Assembly (NCBI RefSeq): GCF_001747085.1
Contig: NZ_MDJD01000054.1
Location: 620,001-684,000, forward strand
DNA from: Flavivirga aquatica
Lineage (GTDB): Bacteria; Bacteroidota; Bacteroidia; Flavobacteriales; Flavobacteriaceae
Direction: 5' to 3'
DNA length: 64,000 nt
Each line of letters begins with the position of its first letter. Position 1 is the stretch's first letter. The translations under genes and the position numbers were made by a program. Below the pieces are notes generated by a model. The model was not told where the DNA came from and searched no databases. It saw nothing but the letters and a program-made list of their open reading frames with translations. Shown here one piece after another: positions 42,561-50,027 of the stretch.

Positions 42561-43802
42561 ATGTCATTCAAAGACTTAAAATTAAACAGACCTATATTAA
42601 GAGCTATTGCTGAAGCTGGGTATGACAACCCTACATTAGTTCAAGAAAAAGCTATTCCTTTAGTTTTAAATAAAAAGGATATTATCGTTTCTGCGCAAAC
42701 TGGCACAGGGAAAACGGCTGCTTTTGCACTTCCAATTTTACAGCTCCTATTTGATAAACAAGATGCCCCAAAAAAAGGTAAAAAAATAAAAGCTTTAATA
42801 ATAAGTCCTACCAGAGAATTGGCAATTCAAATTGAAGAAAACTTTAAGACATATAGTATACATACCAATCTTAGAACAACAGTTGTTTACGGTGGTGCCT
42901 CAATAGAACCTCAAAAAGACATACTAAAAAAAGGAGTAGATATTTTAATTGCAACACCTGGACGCTTACTTGATTTACATAAACAAGACATTATTAATTT
43001 AGATTATATTGAAACTTTTGTATTAGACGAAGCAGATTTAATGTTAGATATGGGATTTATTGACGATGTAAAAAAAATTGAACGCTTATGCTCCAAAGAA
43101 AAACAGGTACTATTATTTTCGGCAACCATCCCTTATAAAGTCGAACAGTTAGCTAATACTATTTTAAATAACCCTGAACGTGTAGAAGTAACTACCAATT
43201 CATCAACATCCAAAAACATTAACCAGCTACTTTATTACGTACCTAAACCTAATAAAATAGAATTGTGTTTACACTTATTAAGAAATACTATTAAAGGAAG
43301 TATCCTTATTTTTAGACGTACCAAGTTTGGTGTTGAAAAACTAGAGCAAACGCTACTCAAGAACGGTTATAAAGCTGATAGCATACATGGAGACAAAAGC
43401 CAAAATTTAAGACAAGAAGCTTTAAACAATTTCAAGACTAATCAAATAAATATTTTAATTGCTACAGATGTTGCCGCTCGTGGTATTGACATTGACAAAT
43501 TAGATGCTGTTATTAATTTTGATTTACCTAATATACCAGAAACTTATGTTCATAGAATAGGTAGAACTGCTAGAGCTGGACATTCAGGAATAGCTCATTC
43601 TTTTTGTTCTGCAGACGAAAAAAACTATGTTCAATCCATTCAACAACTTATTCAAATTCAAATAGACGTAATTGACGACCATCCTTATCCCTTAGATCCT
43701 AAAACAAAACCTATTGTTCATAAATCTAAAAAAATAGGAAGCAAACATAAAAAAGGACGTAAAAGTGAAGCTTCTAAAAAGAAAAAGAAACGATGGTATT
43801 AA
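42561..43802 (+). CDS. DEAD-box ATP-dependent RNA helicase, RhlE type
   Basis: 413 residues, cytoplasmic. Motifs in order are the Q motif (about 24, PTLVQEKAIPLVL), motif I AQTGTGKTAAF, Ia PTRELAIQI, GG, TPGRLLDL, II VLDEADLML, III SAT, IV ILIFRRTKFGVEKL, V ATDVAARGIDID and VI HRIGRTARAGHSG. The tail (about 385-413) is very basic (KSKKIGSKHKKGRKSEASKK) and suits RNA binding. RhlE-like helicases act in ribosome assembly or RNA turnover and are often multi-copy in Bacteroidota. It ends 36 bp from the convergent sigma-factor operon. Confidence 0.95.
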   Translation: MSFKDLKLNRPILRAIAEAGYDNPTLVQEKAIPLVLNKKDIIVSAQTGTGKTAAFALPILQLLFDKQDAPKKGKKIKALIISPTRELAIQIEENFKTYSIHTNLRTTVVYGGASIEPQKDILKKGVDILIATPGRLLDLHKQDIINLDYIETFVLDEADLMLDMGFIDDVKKIERLCSKEKQVLLFSATIPYKVEQLANTILNNPERVEVTTNSSTSKNINQLLYYVPKPNKIELCLHLLRNTIKGSILIFRRTKFGVEKLEQTLLKNGYKADSIHGDKSQNLRQEALNNFKTNQINILIATDVAARGIDIDKLDAVINFDLPNIPETYVHRIGRTARAGHSGIAHSFCSADEKNYVQSIQQLIQIQIDVIDDHPYPLDPKTKPIVHKSKKIGSKHKKGRKSEASKKKKKRWY

Positions 43803-43838
43803 TGGAGTACTGAAAATATATAATATAACTTCTACCTT

Positions 43839-44252
43839 TTAAACTTGAAATCTTTTATTAAAATACTGCTTTAATAGAAGCACTTGAAATACAGTCATAA
43901 TTCCAAGAAATACAATTGCATACACAAATTTTTTCGACACTTTAAACCCTGTCAACATATTAGATATCTTGTTATTTAATAATATACTAAAATTAATTTT
44001 ATTTAACCAACCAGTACTTTCGGTTTGAGTACCAAATACAATATATAGTATTAAAATAAAAAAGCTAGCTAAAATTAAACTCCAAATAGTTTTTGATATT
44101 AAAGGCTTATAAATGATTATATGCTTCTTATCTAATAGTTCTATTTGAGACATGATATCATCTGTAAAATTAAAAGACGGACACTCAAGAGAACCTTCTT
44201 GAATAACTTTTTTTGTTAAGTTATTTAAATATTTATTTTCTTTCTCTTTCAT
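43839..44252 (-). CDS. Small membrane protein, probable anti-sigma partner
   Basis: 137 residues from ATG 44252 (MKEKENKYLNNLTKKV); a TTG nine bases earlier is possible. It overlaps the sigma gene by 20 bp, so translation is coupled. It has two transmembrane segments (about 50-70 and 105-127) with a soluble N-terminus of about 48 residues in the cytoplasm. No zinc anti-sigma HxxxCxxC motif is present. Coupling to an ECF sigma and the membrane topology suggest an anti-sigma function (inference); the sequence family is not recognised. Confidence 0.75.
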   Translation of the reverse strand: MKEKENKYLNNLTKKVIQEGSLECPSFNFTDDIMSQIELLDKKHIIIYKPLISKTIWSLILASFFILILYIVFGTQTESTGWLNKINFSILLNNKISNMLTGFKVSKKFVYAIVFLGIMTVFQVLLLKQYFNKRFQV

Positions 44253-44820
44253 AATACTCAATTATTTCTGGTTCTAACCTCTTCCTTAAAATAGTCGCTA
44301 ACTTTTTTCTACTTCTAAACAATTTAACTTTCACATTATTGGAAGTCGATTTAACTATTTCTGCAATCTCTTCTAACGATTGCTCTTCGAAATAATATAA
44401 TGTTAGTAAAAAACTATCATTACTTGGCAACAAATCTATACAATCTTGAATAGCTTGTGTTCGCTCATCTTTTTCTAAATTATCAAAAGCATCATCAATT
44501 GTTTTTAACTGAGACTCTGTAAACTCATCTATAGCCACATCATTAAGATGTTTTTTAGTTTTCTTTAATCTATCTAAACAAGTGTTATACGCTATTCTAT
44601 AAATCCAAGTTGAAAATTTAGAGTCTCCTTTAAATTTATTTAGTGATTTATATACTTTTATAAAAGTGTCTTGAGACACTTCTTCTGCCTCTTCCCTATT
44701 TTTAAGCATTCTAATAGTTAAAGTAAAAACCAAACCTTTATAGCGTTCCAATAAAACAGCAAAGGCATTAGTATTTCCTTTTATAATTAAATTGATATAA
44801 TATTGATCGGTTCTAGTCAT
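44233..44820 (-). CDS. ECF RNA polymerase sigma factor, RpoE-like
   Basis: 195 residues from ATG 44820 (MTRTDQYYINLIIKG); a nine-codon upstream extension is possible but would run into the promoter. Region 2 (about 12-80) includes NREEAEEVSQDTFIKVYKSL and FSTWIYRIAYNTCLDRLKK. Region 4 (about 125-180) includes EEQSLEEIAEIVKSTSNNVK. The acidic linker (DAFDNLEKDER) is typical of RpoE-like factors. It is followed by an overlapping membrane-protein gene. Its own upstream region has GTAAC-N17-CGTC, as does the divergent DUF6249 gene, consistent with autoregulation. Related elements in the peptidase region suggest a wider regulon. Confidence 0.93.
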   Translation of the reverse strand: MTRTDQYYINLIIKGNTNAFAVLLERYKGLVFTLTIRMLKNREEAEEVSQDTFIKVYKSLNKFKGDSKFSTWIYRIAYNTCLDRLKKTKKHLNDVAIDEFTESQLKTIDDAFDNLEKDERTQAIQDCIDLLPSNDSFLLTLYYFEEQSLEEIAEIVKSTSNNVKVKLFRSRKKLATILRKRLEPEIIEYYERERK

Positions 44821-44832
44821 TTTAAAAGATAA

Positions 44833-44858
44833 GACGACCATATTCACTTTTGGGTTAC
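44833..44858 (-). promoter_or_regulatory. ECF promoter of the sigma operon
   Basis: Minus strand GTAACC (from 44858) with CGTC at 44836-44833; GTAAC and CGTC are 17 bp apart. It is 13 bp upstream of the ATG at 44820. Confidence 0.6.
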
Positions 44859-44885
44859 ATTAAAATAAAAAAATATAGAAAAGAT

Positions 44886-44911
44886 GTAACCAAAACAAAA
44901 AACGTATCGTC
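44886..44911 (+). promoter_or_regulatory. ECF promoter of the DUF6249 gene
   Basis: GTAACC with CGTC; GTAAC and CGTC are 17 bp apart. The -35 hexamer, -10 core and spacing equal those of the divergent sigma promoter. It is 45 bp before the ATG at 44957. Confidence 0.6.
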
Positions 44912-44956
44912 ATAAACTATGAACACATTAAATTTAATCAATTAAAACGAATAATT

Positions 44957-45301
44957 ATGGAAGCAATATTAATTCCTATCAGCCTTTTTACAGCTATTTT
45001 TGGTATGGTTTATCTTTATCTATCTACAAGAAACAAAGAACGTTTAGCCCTTATAGAAAAAGGTATAGATGCTAGTATATTTCTAAAAGGTAAAAAACAT
45101 ACAGCTCCTATCTGGAAAGTTTTCATTTTAAACCTATCCTTATTATTAATAGGTATTGGTTTAGGTGTATTTATCGCTATGATAATTCAAGCATACACAA
45201 CATTTGATGAAGAAGCTCTATATCCAGCTATCATATTTCTTATGTCGGGTATAAGTTTATTCATTGGATTTAAAATGACTAAAAATTTAGATCAAGAATA
45301 A
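44957..45301 (+). CDS. DUF6249-type membrane protein
   Basis: 114 residues. The N-terminal transmembrane helix (about 4-22) is followed by YLSTRNKERLALIEKGIDAS, the hallmark of DUF6249 proteins as I recall them, then two more membrane segments (about 50-75 and 85-105). The function is unknown. In Bacteroidota these genes are commonly next to an ECF sigma/anti-sigma pair, as here (divergent, sharing a 136-bp region with matched promoters). It is a likely direct target of that sigma factor. Confidence 0.82.
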   Translation: MEAILIPISLFTAIFGMVYLYLSTRNKERLALIEKGIDASIFLKGKKHTAPIWKVFILNLSLLLIGIGLGVFIAMIIQAYTTFDEEALYPAIIFLMSGISLFIGFKMTKNLDQE

Positions 45302-45326
45302 TATTTAACAATCAATCAAATTATTA

Positions 45327-45357
45327 AAACTGTTTTCTTAAGAGAGCAGTTTTTTTA
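45327..45357. terminator. Bidirectional terminator
   Basis: AAAACTG...TTCTT / AAGA...CAGTTTT hairpin with T7, between the convergent DUF6249 and dipeptidase genes. The stem is interrupted. Confidence 0.65.
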
Positions 45358-46020
45358 TTTTACTAAAAAATCGAAATAAGTATTAGGAAATGGTTCTCCT
45401 CTAAGTGTAAAATGCCACCATTCTTTTGGGTAATTCCTAAAACCGTGTTTAAGCATAATAGACTGAAGTAATTGTCTATTCGCTTTTTGCTTACCTGTAA
45501 TATTCTCGTAATTAACCCAAGATGATTGTCCAAAAAAATCGTATGGACTACCCATATTTAAAGGCTTTCCTGTATTTCCATCAATAATTGTTAAATCTAC
45601 AGTACTACCTCTACTATGTCCAGATCTAGAGGCTATATAACCTTCTTTAAATAAATTTTTCTTCTTAACATTAGGATAGAATACTTGTTTATTAATAGTA
45701 TCGTTTAAATTTCTAGCCCATTTTATAAAATGATTTACAGCTTGCTGTGGTCTATAACCATCATATACTTTTAAACATAAATTTTGCTGTTGTAGCTCTT
45801 CATGTACTTGTTTTAAAGCTTTTACGGTTTTAACAGTTAATATAAGTTTATTTGATTGATAACCATCAGCAGGTTTACCTATAAAATTATTTGATGTATA
45901 ATAACGTAACTCTACATTCAAATCTGGAATAAAATCTTTTACATATACAAAACCTGTTGGCGGTTGCGCAAAAGAAAATGTGCAAAAAAATAACACAATA
46001 TATTTAAATAATTGTTTCAT
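45355..46020 (-). CDS. D-alanyl-D-alanine dipeptidase-like M15 metallopeptidase
   Basis: 221 residues with signal peptide (to about 19, FCTFSFAQ), so periplasmic. The zinc site is visible: His and Asp in RSGHSRGSTVDLTII, and Glu/His in PKEWWHFTLRGE, the VanX/DdpX pattern. The N-terminal YVKDFIPDLNVELRYYTSNN and YDGYRPQQAVNHF are also typical. It cleaves D-Ala-D-Ala or related cell-wall dipeptides for recycling. No van genes are near, so resistance is not implied. A terminator-like hairpin stands 54 bp upstream of its start on the same strand, which suggests leader attenuation or an upstream small RNA. Confidence 0.92.
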   Translation of the reverse strand: MKQLFKYIVLFFCTFSFAQPPTGFVYVKDFIPDLNVELRYYTSNNFIGKPADGYQSNKLILTVKTVKALKQVHEELQQQNLCLKVYDGYRPQQAVNHFIKWARNLNDTINKQVFYPNVKKKNLFKEGYIASRSGHSRGSTVDLTIIDGNTGKPLNMGSPYDFFGQSSWVNYENITGKQKANRQLLQSIMLKHGFRNYPKEWWHFTLRGEPFPNTYFDFLVK

Positions 46021-46073
46021 TTAAGTAAGTTATAGGCTAATGTAAATAAAATAATCTAAAAAATTGGTCATAA

Positions 46074-46103
46074 AAAAACCGAGTTCCCTCAAACTCGGTT
46101 TTT
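46074..46103 (-). terminator. Strong hairpin terminator upstream of dipeptidase
   Basis: 10-bp stem AAACCGAGTT / AACTCGGTTT, followed on the minus strand by seven T. Confidence 0.8.
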
Positions 46104-46212
46104 CTTCAATTTGCTTTTTTATTATGAAACTAAACTTAGGATTACTATATCTAGTACATAATGCAAATATTAATTAATTAATCCATTGAACTAAAAAGTG
46201 TGTTATTTAGTA
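46074..46212 (-). ncRNA. Candidate small RNA or attenuated leader
   Basis: A minus-strand TATATTTG box at 46225-46218 would start a transcript near 46212. About 110-140 nt later it meets AAACCGAGTT-TGAGGGAACTCGGTTT plus T7, a strong intrinsic terminator. There is no ORF of note inside. The dipeptidase start lies 54 bp beyond, so the RNA may be a free small RNA or that gene's attenuated leader. No -33 element is visible. Speculative. Confidence 0.35.
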
Positions 46213-46374
46213 CACTTCAAATATATAATTAAGGAATGAAAACGAACGACTAAATACATTTAAATTCGATGAAATACATTTAATTTTAACATTTAACGAC
46301 AAAACAACAATAATTGTCGGTGAAAAACAATTTTTCATATCCTCGTATTTTTTATTCAAAAACAAAAGAAATAA

Positions 46375-46406
46375 AAAAAGCATCTTAAAAATAAGATGCT
46401 TTTTTA
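46375..46406. terminator. Orphan hairpin terminator
   Basis: Perfect AAAAAGCATCTT / AAGATGCTTTTT stem with a 6-8 nt loop and flanking A/T runs. No gene ends within 250 bp on either side. Confidence 0.75.
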
Positions 46407-46570
46407 CTAACTAACCAACCAAAAATATGAATTACTATTTCTTAATTTAAAGTAACCACTCTTTAAACTTTTATTTGAAAGTAATTACTATTATAATAAC
46501 AATATTCATGCCAAAGTCTGTTAATGTTTTTTTTATGAATTTTATTTAGAATTACAGAATATTAACTTCT

Positions 46571-46728
46571 AGCTCATCTTGACTTTTTATTTTTAACCGA
46601 AAATGAGTCAAAATTTGTTTAGATAAAGTTATTTTTAAAAGGTATAGCATCGCTACACATGAGAATATAACTGAAATATGAGCGAATTTTGTACATTTTT
46701 TAGGAAATATAAAAAGTCAAGATGAGTT
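46571..46728 (+). mobile_element. MITE-like repeat, copy 2
   Basis: 158 bp with 20-bp terminal inverted repeats: AGCTCATCTTGACTTTTTAT on the left and the complement of ATAAAAAGTCAAGATGAGTT on the right, one mismatch. It has no ORF. It is similar throughout to 5311-5464 in the same orientation. It resembles a non-autonomous miniature transposable element; no related transposase was recognised. Confidence 0.7.
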
Positions 46729-46807
46729 CTTTATAAAATATTATAGCCTGTTAGCTTTTAATATTTAATTATAGGATATTTGCTTATTCAAAATAACAAA
46801 CCATCTC

Positions 46808-47509
46808 ATGAAAAAAATTTCATTTTTGTTTTTCGCCTTTTTAATAATTGCATGTAGTGAAAAACAACACGACCTAGTTGTAAAAACAAGCATAAAAGGA
46901 TTAAAAAAAGGAACTGTTTATCTAAAAAAAATAGAAGATACAACTCTTATAACAGTAGATTCATTAGTTATAAATGGTAATTCTAAATTTGAACTGTATA
47001 GTGATTTAGAATCTCCTCAAATTTTCTTTTTATATTTAGATAAACATAGCGCAGAAAAAGATAGAATTACATTTTTTGCAGATAAAGGTATTACAGAAAT
47101 TACTACAACCCTTAAAAACTTTGTTTTTGATGCAAAAATTAATGGTTCTACACAACAAAAAAAATTAGAAGAGTATTTACATGTTATTTCAAGAATAAAT
47201 AACAGAAGTTTAGATTTAATTAAAGAAAATTTTGAGGCTCTAAAAAATAAAGATACAGTTAAAATGAATGCTATTAAAAAAGAAGCTGATAATACTACTA
47301 AACGGAAGTATTTATACACTGCAAATTTCGCCTTAAATAATAAAGATAGTGAAGTTGCTCCATACTTAGCCTTATCAGAAATATATAACGCTAGAATTCA
47401 TTTACTAGATACCATAAACAATTCATTAACACCAAAAGTTAAAGCTTCTAAATATGGTAAAGAATTAGAGCTATACATTGCTAAAAGAAAAGAAAGCAGT
47501 AATGAGTAA
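46808..47509 (+). CDS. DUF4369-type lipoprotein
   Basis: 233 residues. The lipobox ends at Cys16 (FLIIACSEKQ). The N-terminal beta-domain (about 20-110; VKTSIKGLKKGTVYLKKIED, DSLVINGNSKFELYSDL) matches DUF4369, which usually precedes a thioredoxin/AhpC domain in Bacteroidota disulfide-exchange lipoproteins. Here the remainder (about 115-233) is helical and no CxxC thioredoxin domain follows, so this is a stand-alone DUF4369 protein of unknown function. It is flanked by a MITE-like element and an IS relic. Confidence 0.8.
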   Translation: MKKISFLFFAFLIIACSEKQHDLVVKTSIKGLKKGTVYLKKIEDTTLITVDSLVINGNSKFELYSDLESPQIFFLYLDKHSAEKDRITFFADKGITEITTTLKNFVFDAKINGSTQQKKLEEYLHVISRINNRSLDLIKENFEALKNKDTVKMNAIKKEADNTTKRKYLYTANFALNNKDSEVAPYLALSEIYNARIHLLDTINNSLTPKVKASKYGKELELYIAKRKESSNE

Positions 47510-47555
47510 TTAATTTTTACTCTTCTCTAAAATAAAAAAAGCCCTTTATAAAACA

Positions 47556-47931
47556 ACTTTTAGCTCGAAGTAGATACTATACTCTATAAAAAGACTAACA
47601 AATGGACGGATAATCAATCTGAAAGAGCAAAAAATACTCTTTTGAGCACTATCTTGCATATTCAAAAAATATACAAAATTTGCCAAAACCTCTCTTGGAT
47701 TTTTAACCAACAAAAGACAAAACTGCCGCTCTGATAAGAATTCAAAAGCTTTAATATTATAGCCAGAATGTCAATTCATTATAAAAACATCTTAAACTAT
47801 TTTGATAACAGAAGTACAAATGATTTAGCGGAAGCTTTCAATGCTAAAATTAAAGCCTATATAGCACAATTTATAGACGTAACAAACGTAGAATTCTTTC
47901 CTATTTAGACTAAACCAATATTTTTGCCTAA
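47556..47931 (+). pseudogene. Decayed ISAon1-type (ISL3-like) transposase C-terminus
   Basis: Two frames together recover the end of an ISAon1/ISL3-like DDE transposase: LYKKTNKWTDNQSERAK, SWIFNQQKTK, then ILNYFDNRSTNDLAEAFNAK and KAYIAQFIDVTNVEFF. A one-base insertion near 47912 hides the original ending (FRL...TNIFA, stop at 47929-47931). Several stops and shifts make it non-functional. The 5' half of the element is missing. The sequence after the stop (CCACCTAATCCCACAAATT) resembles an element end as I recall it. Confidence 0.75.
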
Positions 47932-48031
47932 CCACCTAATCCCACAAATTGTTTGACTTGGTCCCCTTTTTTATTTTTCCTATTAAATCACTTCAATATA
48001 GAAACTATAAATGAGATTAATTTCCATAAAA

Positions 48032-48055
48032 AAACCTCACTAAAAAGTGAGGTTT
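48032..48055 (-). terminator. Terminator of tRNA-Thr
   Basis: Perfect AAACCTCACT-tttt-AGTGAGGTTT stem on the minus strand followed by T7, 6 bp after the tRNA. Confidence 0.85.
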
Positions 48056-48060
48056 AAAAG

Positions 48061-48134
48061 AGCCGATGGAGGGACTCGAACCCACGACCTGCTGATTACA
48101 AATCAGCTGCTCTAGCCAGCTGAGCTACATCGGC
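48061..48134 (-). tRNA. tRNA-Thr (anticodon TGT)
   Basis: 74-nt cloverleaf: acceptor GCCGATG/CATCGGC, D-stem GCTC/GAGC, anticodon stem GCTGA/TCAGC with loop TTTGTAA (TGT), T-arm GTGGG-TTCGAGT-CCCTC (G-T pair tolerated) and discriminator T. CCA is not encoded. Confidence 0.96.
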
Positions 48135-48147
48135 GTTTTAACGGGTG

Positions 48148-48155
48148 CAAATATA
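48148..48155 (-). promoter_or_regulatory. tRNA-Thr promoter (-7 box)
   Basis: Minus-strand TATATTTG 13 bp before the tRNA, with TTG (CAA at 48175-48177) 19 bp upstream, as at tRNA-Arg. Confidence 0.75.
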
Positions 48156-48195
48156 GTATCTAATTTGATAAAAACAAGCACTCAGTCAAAAAATT

Positions 48196-48465
48196 TTATC
48201 CAAGTTTATTAATTTTTTCAATTAACACTCTTCCTTTGGCTTCCAATTCACTGTTAATTGACTTAAAATGAGCTTTTACGTTCTCAACATTCTTTGCATT
48301 AACTTTTGCGATTAATTCATCGAAAATTAAAATAGCTTCATCTATAATTGCTTCACTGTTTTCTGTGTCTTTATCTGTATTCGAATATTCCCAAATATAA
48401 ACTGCTTCTATAATATCTCCTAAAACGTAATTAATATCTTTTTTTAAATCTCTAACATTTGCCAT
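48196..48465 (-). CDS. Small soluble helical protein, unknown
   Basis: 89 residues, acidic, without signal peptide or membrane segment; not recognised. It reads as a helical bundle with heptad-like spacing (MANVRDLKKDINYVLGDIIE, ILIFDELIAKVNAKNVENVK, INSELEAKGRVLIEKINKL). The length and coding style suggest a conserved small flavobacterial protein rather than noise. Its start lies 21-44 bp into the region upstream of the tRNA-Thr promoter. No function is inferred. Confidence 0.75.
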   Translation of the reverse strand: MANVRDLKKDINYVLGDIIEAVYIWEYSNTDKDTENSEAIIDEAILIFDELIAKVNAKNVENVKAHFKSINSELEAKGRVLIEKINKLG

Positions 48466-48638
48466 TTTTGTATCTTTTATTAAATTTTCAACAAAAATAA
48501 GTAATTAATTAATATAAAGATTCCCGATTTACTCATATAATTTCTATAGTCGGATACAAAATTTATTCTTCTATATATAATTTAGTGAGAAGATTTTTTA
48601 TACTTGAATAATCTCACATATTTACTTACTATTTTTAG

Positions 48639-49610
48639 CTAAACATAGACTTCTAATAAAGTCGCTTTTTCAGAATTAATTTCATATTGCTTAATTCCAG
48701 CAGGCAGTAATATTGTTTCTCCAGTTTTTAAATATTCTGATATTCCATTTGCTATAATTTCAGCTTCTCCATCAACACATATGTAAATTAAAAAAGAATC
48801 TTGACTATTTTCCTTTTTGATATTTTCTGTTATCTCTAAATAACTTGTTGTAAAATAAGGACAGCTTATCATATCATTAGATTGATTTTTAACCTTAGAA
48901 TAATTTACTTTAAAATCATCTGGCATATTAAAATCTATGGCGTCTATAGCTAAATCATTATGCAATTCTCTTTCATTGCCAGCATCGTCTACTCTATCCC
49001 AATCATAAACTCTGTAAGTTACATCACTAGTTTGCTGTATTTCGGCAAGCATAACACCTGCTCCAATAGCATGTACGCGTCCTACTCCAATAAAATATGT
49101 GTCACCAGCATTGACCTTATCAAAATTTAAAATTTCTGTAAGCGTCTTTTCTTCTAAATGTTTTAAATATAAGTCAGTAGTTACTTCTTGATTAAACCCT
49201 ACTATTAAATTAGAATTCTGATCTGCTTGCATAACATACCACATTTCTGTTTTCCCAAAAGAATTATGCCTTTTAGCAGCCAATTTATCATTAGGGTGCA
49301 ACTGTATAGACAAATCTTTCTTAGCATCAATAAATTTGATTAAAAGAGGGAATTTATCACCAAATATTTTATAATTTTTATATCCTATTAAATCATCCTT
49401 TAAATTTTCTAAAAGATATTTTAATGATTGCCCTTTTAAACTTCCATTAGAAACTATTGAAGTATCTCCTTCTACATCACTAATTTCCCAACTTTCTCCA
49501 ATATTGGGTAAATCACTTTCTTTATTTAAAAGATTATTTAATTTTCGTCCGCCCCAAATTTTATCTTTTAAAATAGGTTTGAATTTTATTGGATATAGAG
49601 TATTATTCAT
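48639..49610 (-). CDS. manA: Mannose-6-phosphate isomerase, class I
   Basis: Interconverts mannose-6-phosphate and fructose-6-phosphate; zinc enzyme, cytoplasmic. The 323-residue short form begins YPIKFKPILKDKIWGGRKLN. Zinc-binding and catalytic segments are LSIQLHPNDKLA, GKTEMWYVMQA, VGRVHAIGAGVMLAEIQQTS and the arginine in TYRVYDWDRV. It is the third gene of a tight unit with idi and queD (6 bp after queD). That grouping has no obvious pathway logic and probably reflects operon packing. It could feed mannose or GDP-sugar synthesis. Confidence 0.92.
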   Translation of the reverse strand: MNNTLYPIKFKPILKDKIWGGRKLNNLLNKESDLPNIGESWEISDVEGDTSIVSNGSLKGQSLKYLLENLKDDLIGYKNYKIFGDKFPLLIKFIDAKKDLSIQLHPNDKLAAKRHNSFGKTEMWYVMQADQNSNLIVGFNQEVTTDLYLKHLEEKTLTEILNFDKVNAGDTYFIGVGRVHAIGAGVMLAEIQQTSDVTYRVYDWDRVDDAGNERELHNDLAIDAIDFNMPDDFKVNYSKVKNQSNDMISCPYFTTSYLEITENIKKENSQDSFLIYICVDGEAEIIANGISEYLKTGETILLPAGIKQYEINSEKATLLEVYV

Positions 49611-49616
49611 TATTTG

Positions 49617-50027
49617 TTATTTTCCTGAATAGCTTACAAAATTACGTGGTGTCTCATAAAGCGTTATCTCTAACTCTAATGATGGTTTTAATTTGGGTTT
49701 AATTTTGTTATAAATTACAACAGCAATATTTTCTGCAGTTGGATTTAAATTTTTAAATTCTAAAACTTCTACATTTAAATTTTTATGATCAAATGCATCT
49801 TCAACTTCATTTTTAATAAGATTCCTTAAAATCTTTATATCAATAACATAACCTGTTTCTTCATCGATATCTCCAGTAACACTTACTATAAGTTCATAAT
49901 TATGTCCATGGAAATTAGGATTATTACACTTCCCAAAAATTTCTTCATTTTTTTCAAAACTCCAATCAGGTCTATGTAACCTATGAGCTGCATTAAAATG
50001 CGCTTTTCTACTAACCGTGACCTTCAT
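49617..50027 (-). CDS. queD: 6-pyruvoyl-tetrahydropterin synthase / 6-carboxy-tetrahydropterin synthase family
   Basis: 136 residues, cytoplasmic zinc enzyme of the T-fold. Zinc histidines are in HFNAAHRLH and NPNFHGHNYELIV, the catalytic cysteine in FGKCNNP, and the Asp/His relay in EDAFDHKNLN. A terminal Glu in LEITLYETPRN binds the pterin. The family makes 6-carboxytetrahydropterin for queuosine (QueD) or pyruvoyl-tetrahydropterin; residues visible here do not decide between them, so the symbol is provisional. Its ATG overlaps the idi stop by one base (TAATG). Confidence 0.88.
   Translation of the reverse strand: MKVTVSRKAHFNAAHRLHRPDWSFEKNEEIFGKCNNPNFHGHNYELIVSVTGDIDEETGYVIDIKILRNLIKNEVEDAFDHKNLNVEVLEFKNLNPTAENIAVVIYNKIKPKLKPSLELEITLYETPRNFVSYSGK

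Larger units (their letters stand above)
46021..46807. other. Gene-free region with two terminators and MITE-like repeat
   Basis: About 790 bp with no supported protein gene. It contains hairpins at 46074-46103 and 46375-46406, a minus-strand promoter box at 46218-46225, a dyad CGACAA...TTGTCG at 46297-46319 and the MITE-like copy at 46571-46728. Confidence 0.6.

Noticed and set aside
45355-46020. Vancomycin-resistance determinant (VanX)
   Set aside because: VanX-like dipeptidase alone, without vanH or vanA-type ligase or regulators, is a normal peptidoglycan-recycling enzyme.
47556-48060. Intact insertion sequence
   Set aside because: Only the decayed C-terminal part of a transposase is present, with several stops, and no pair of terminal repeats could be found.
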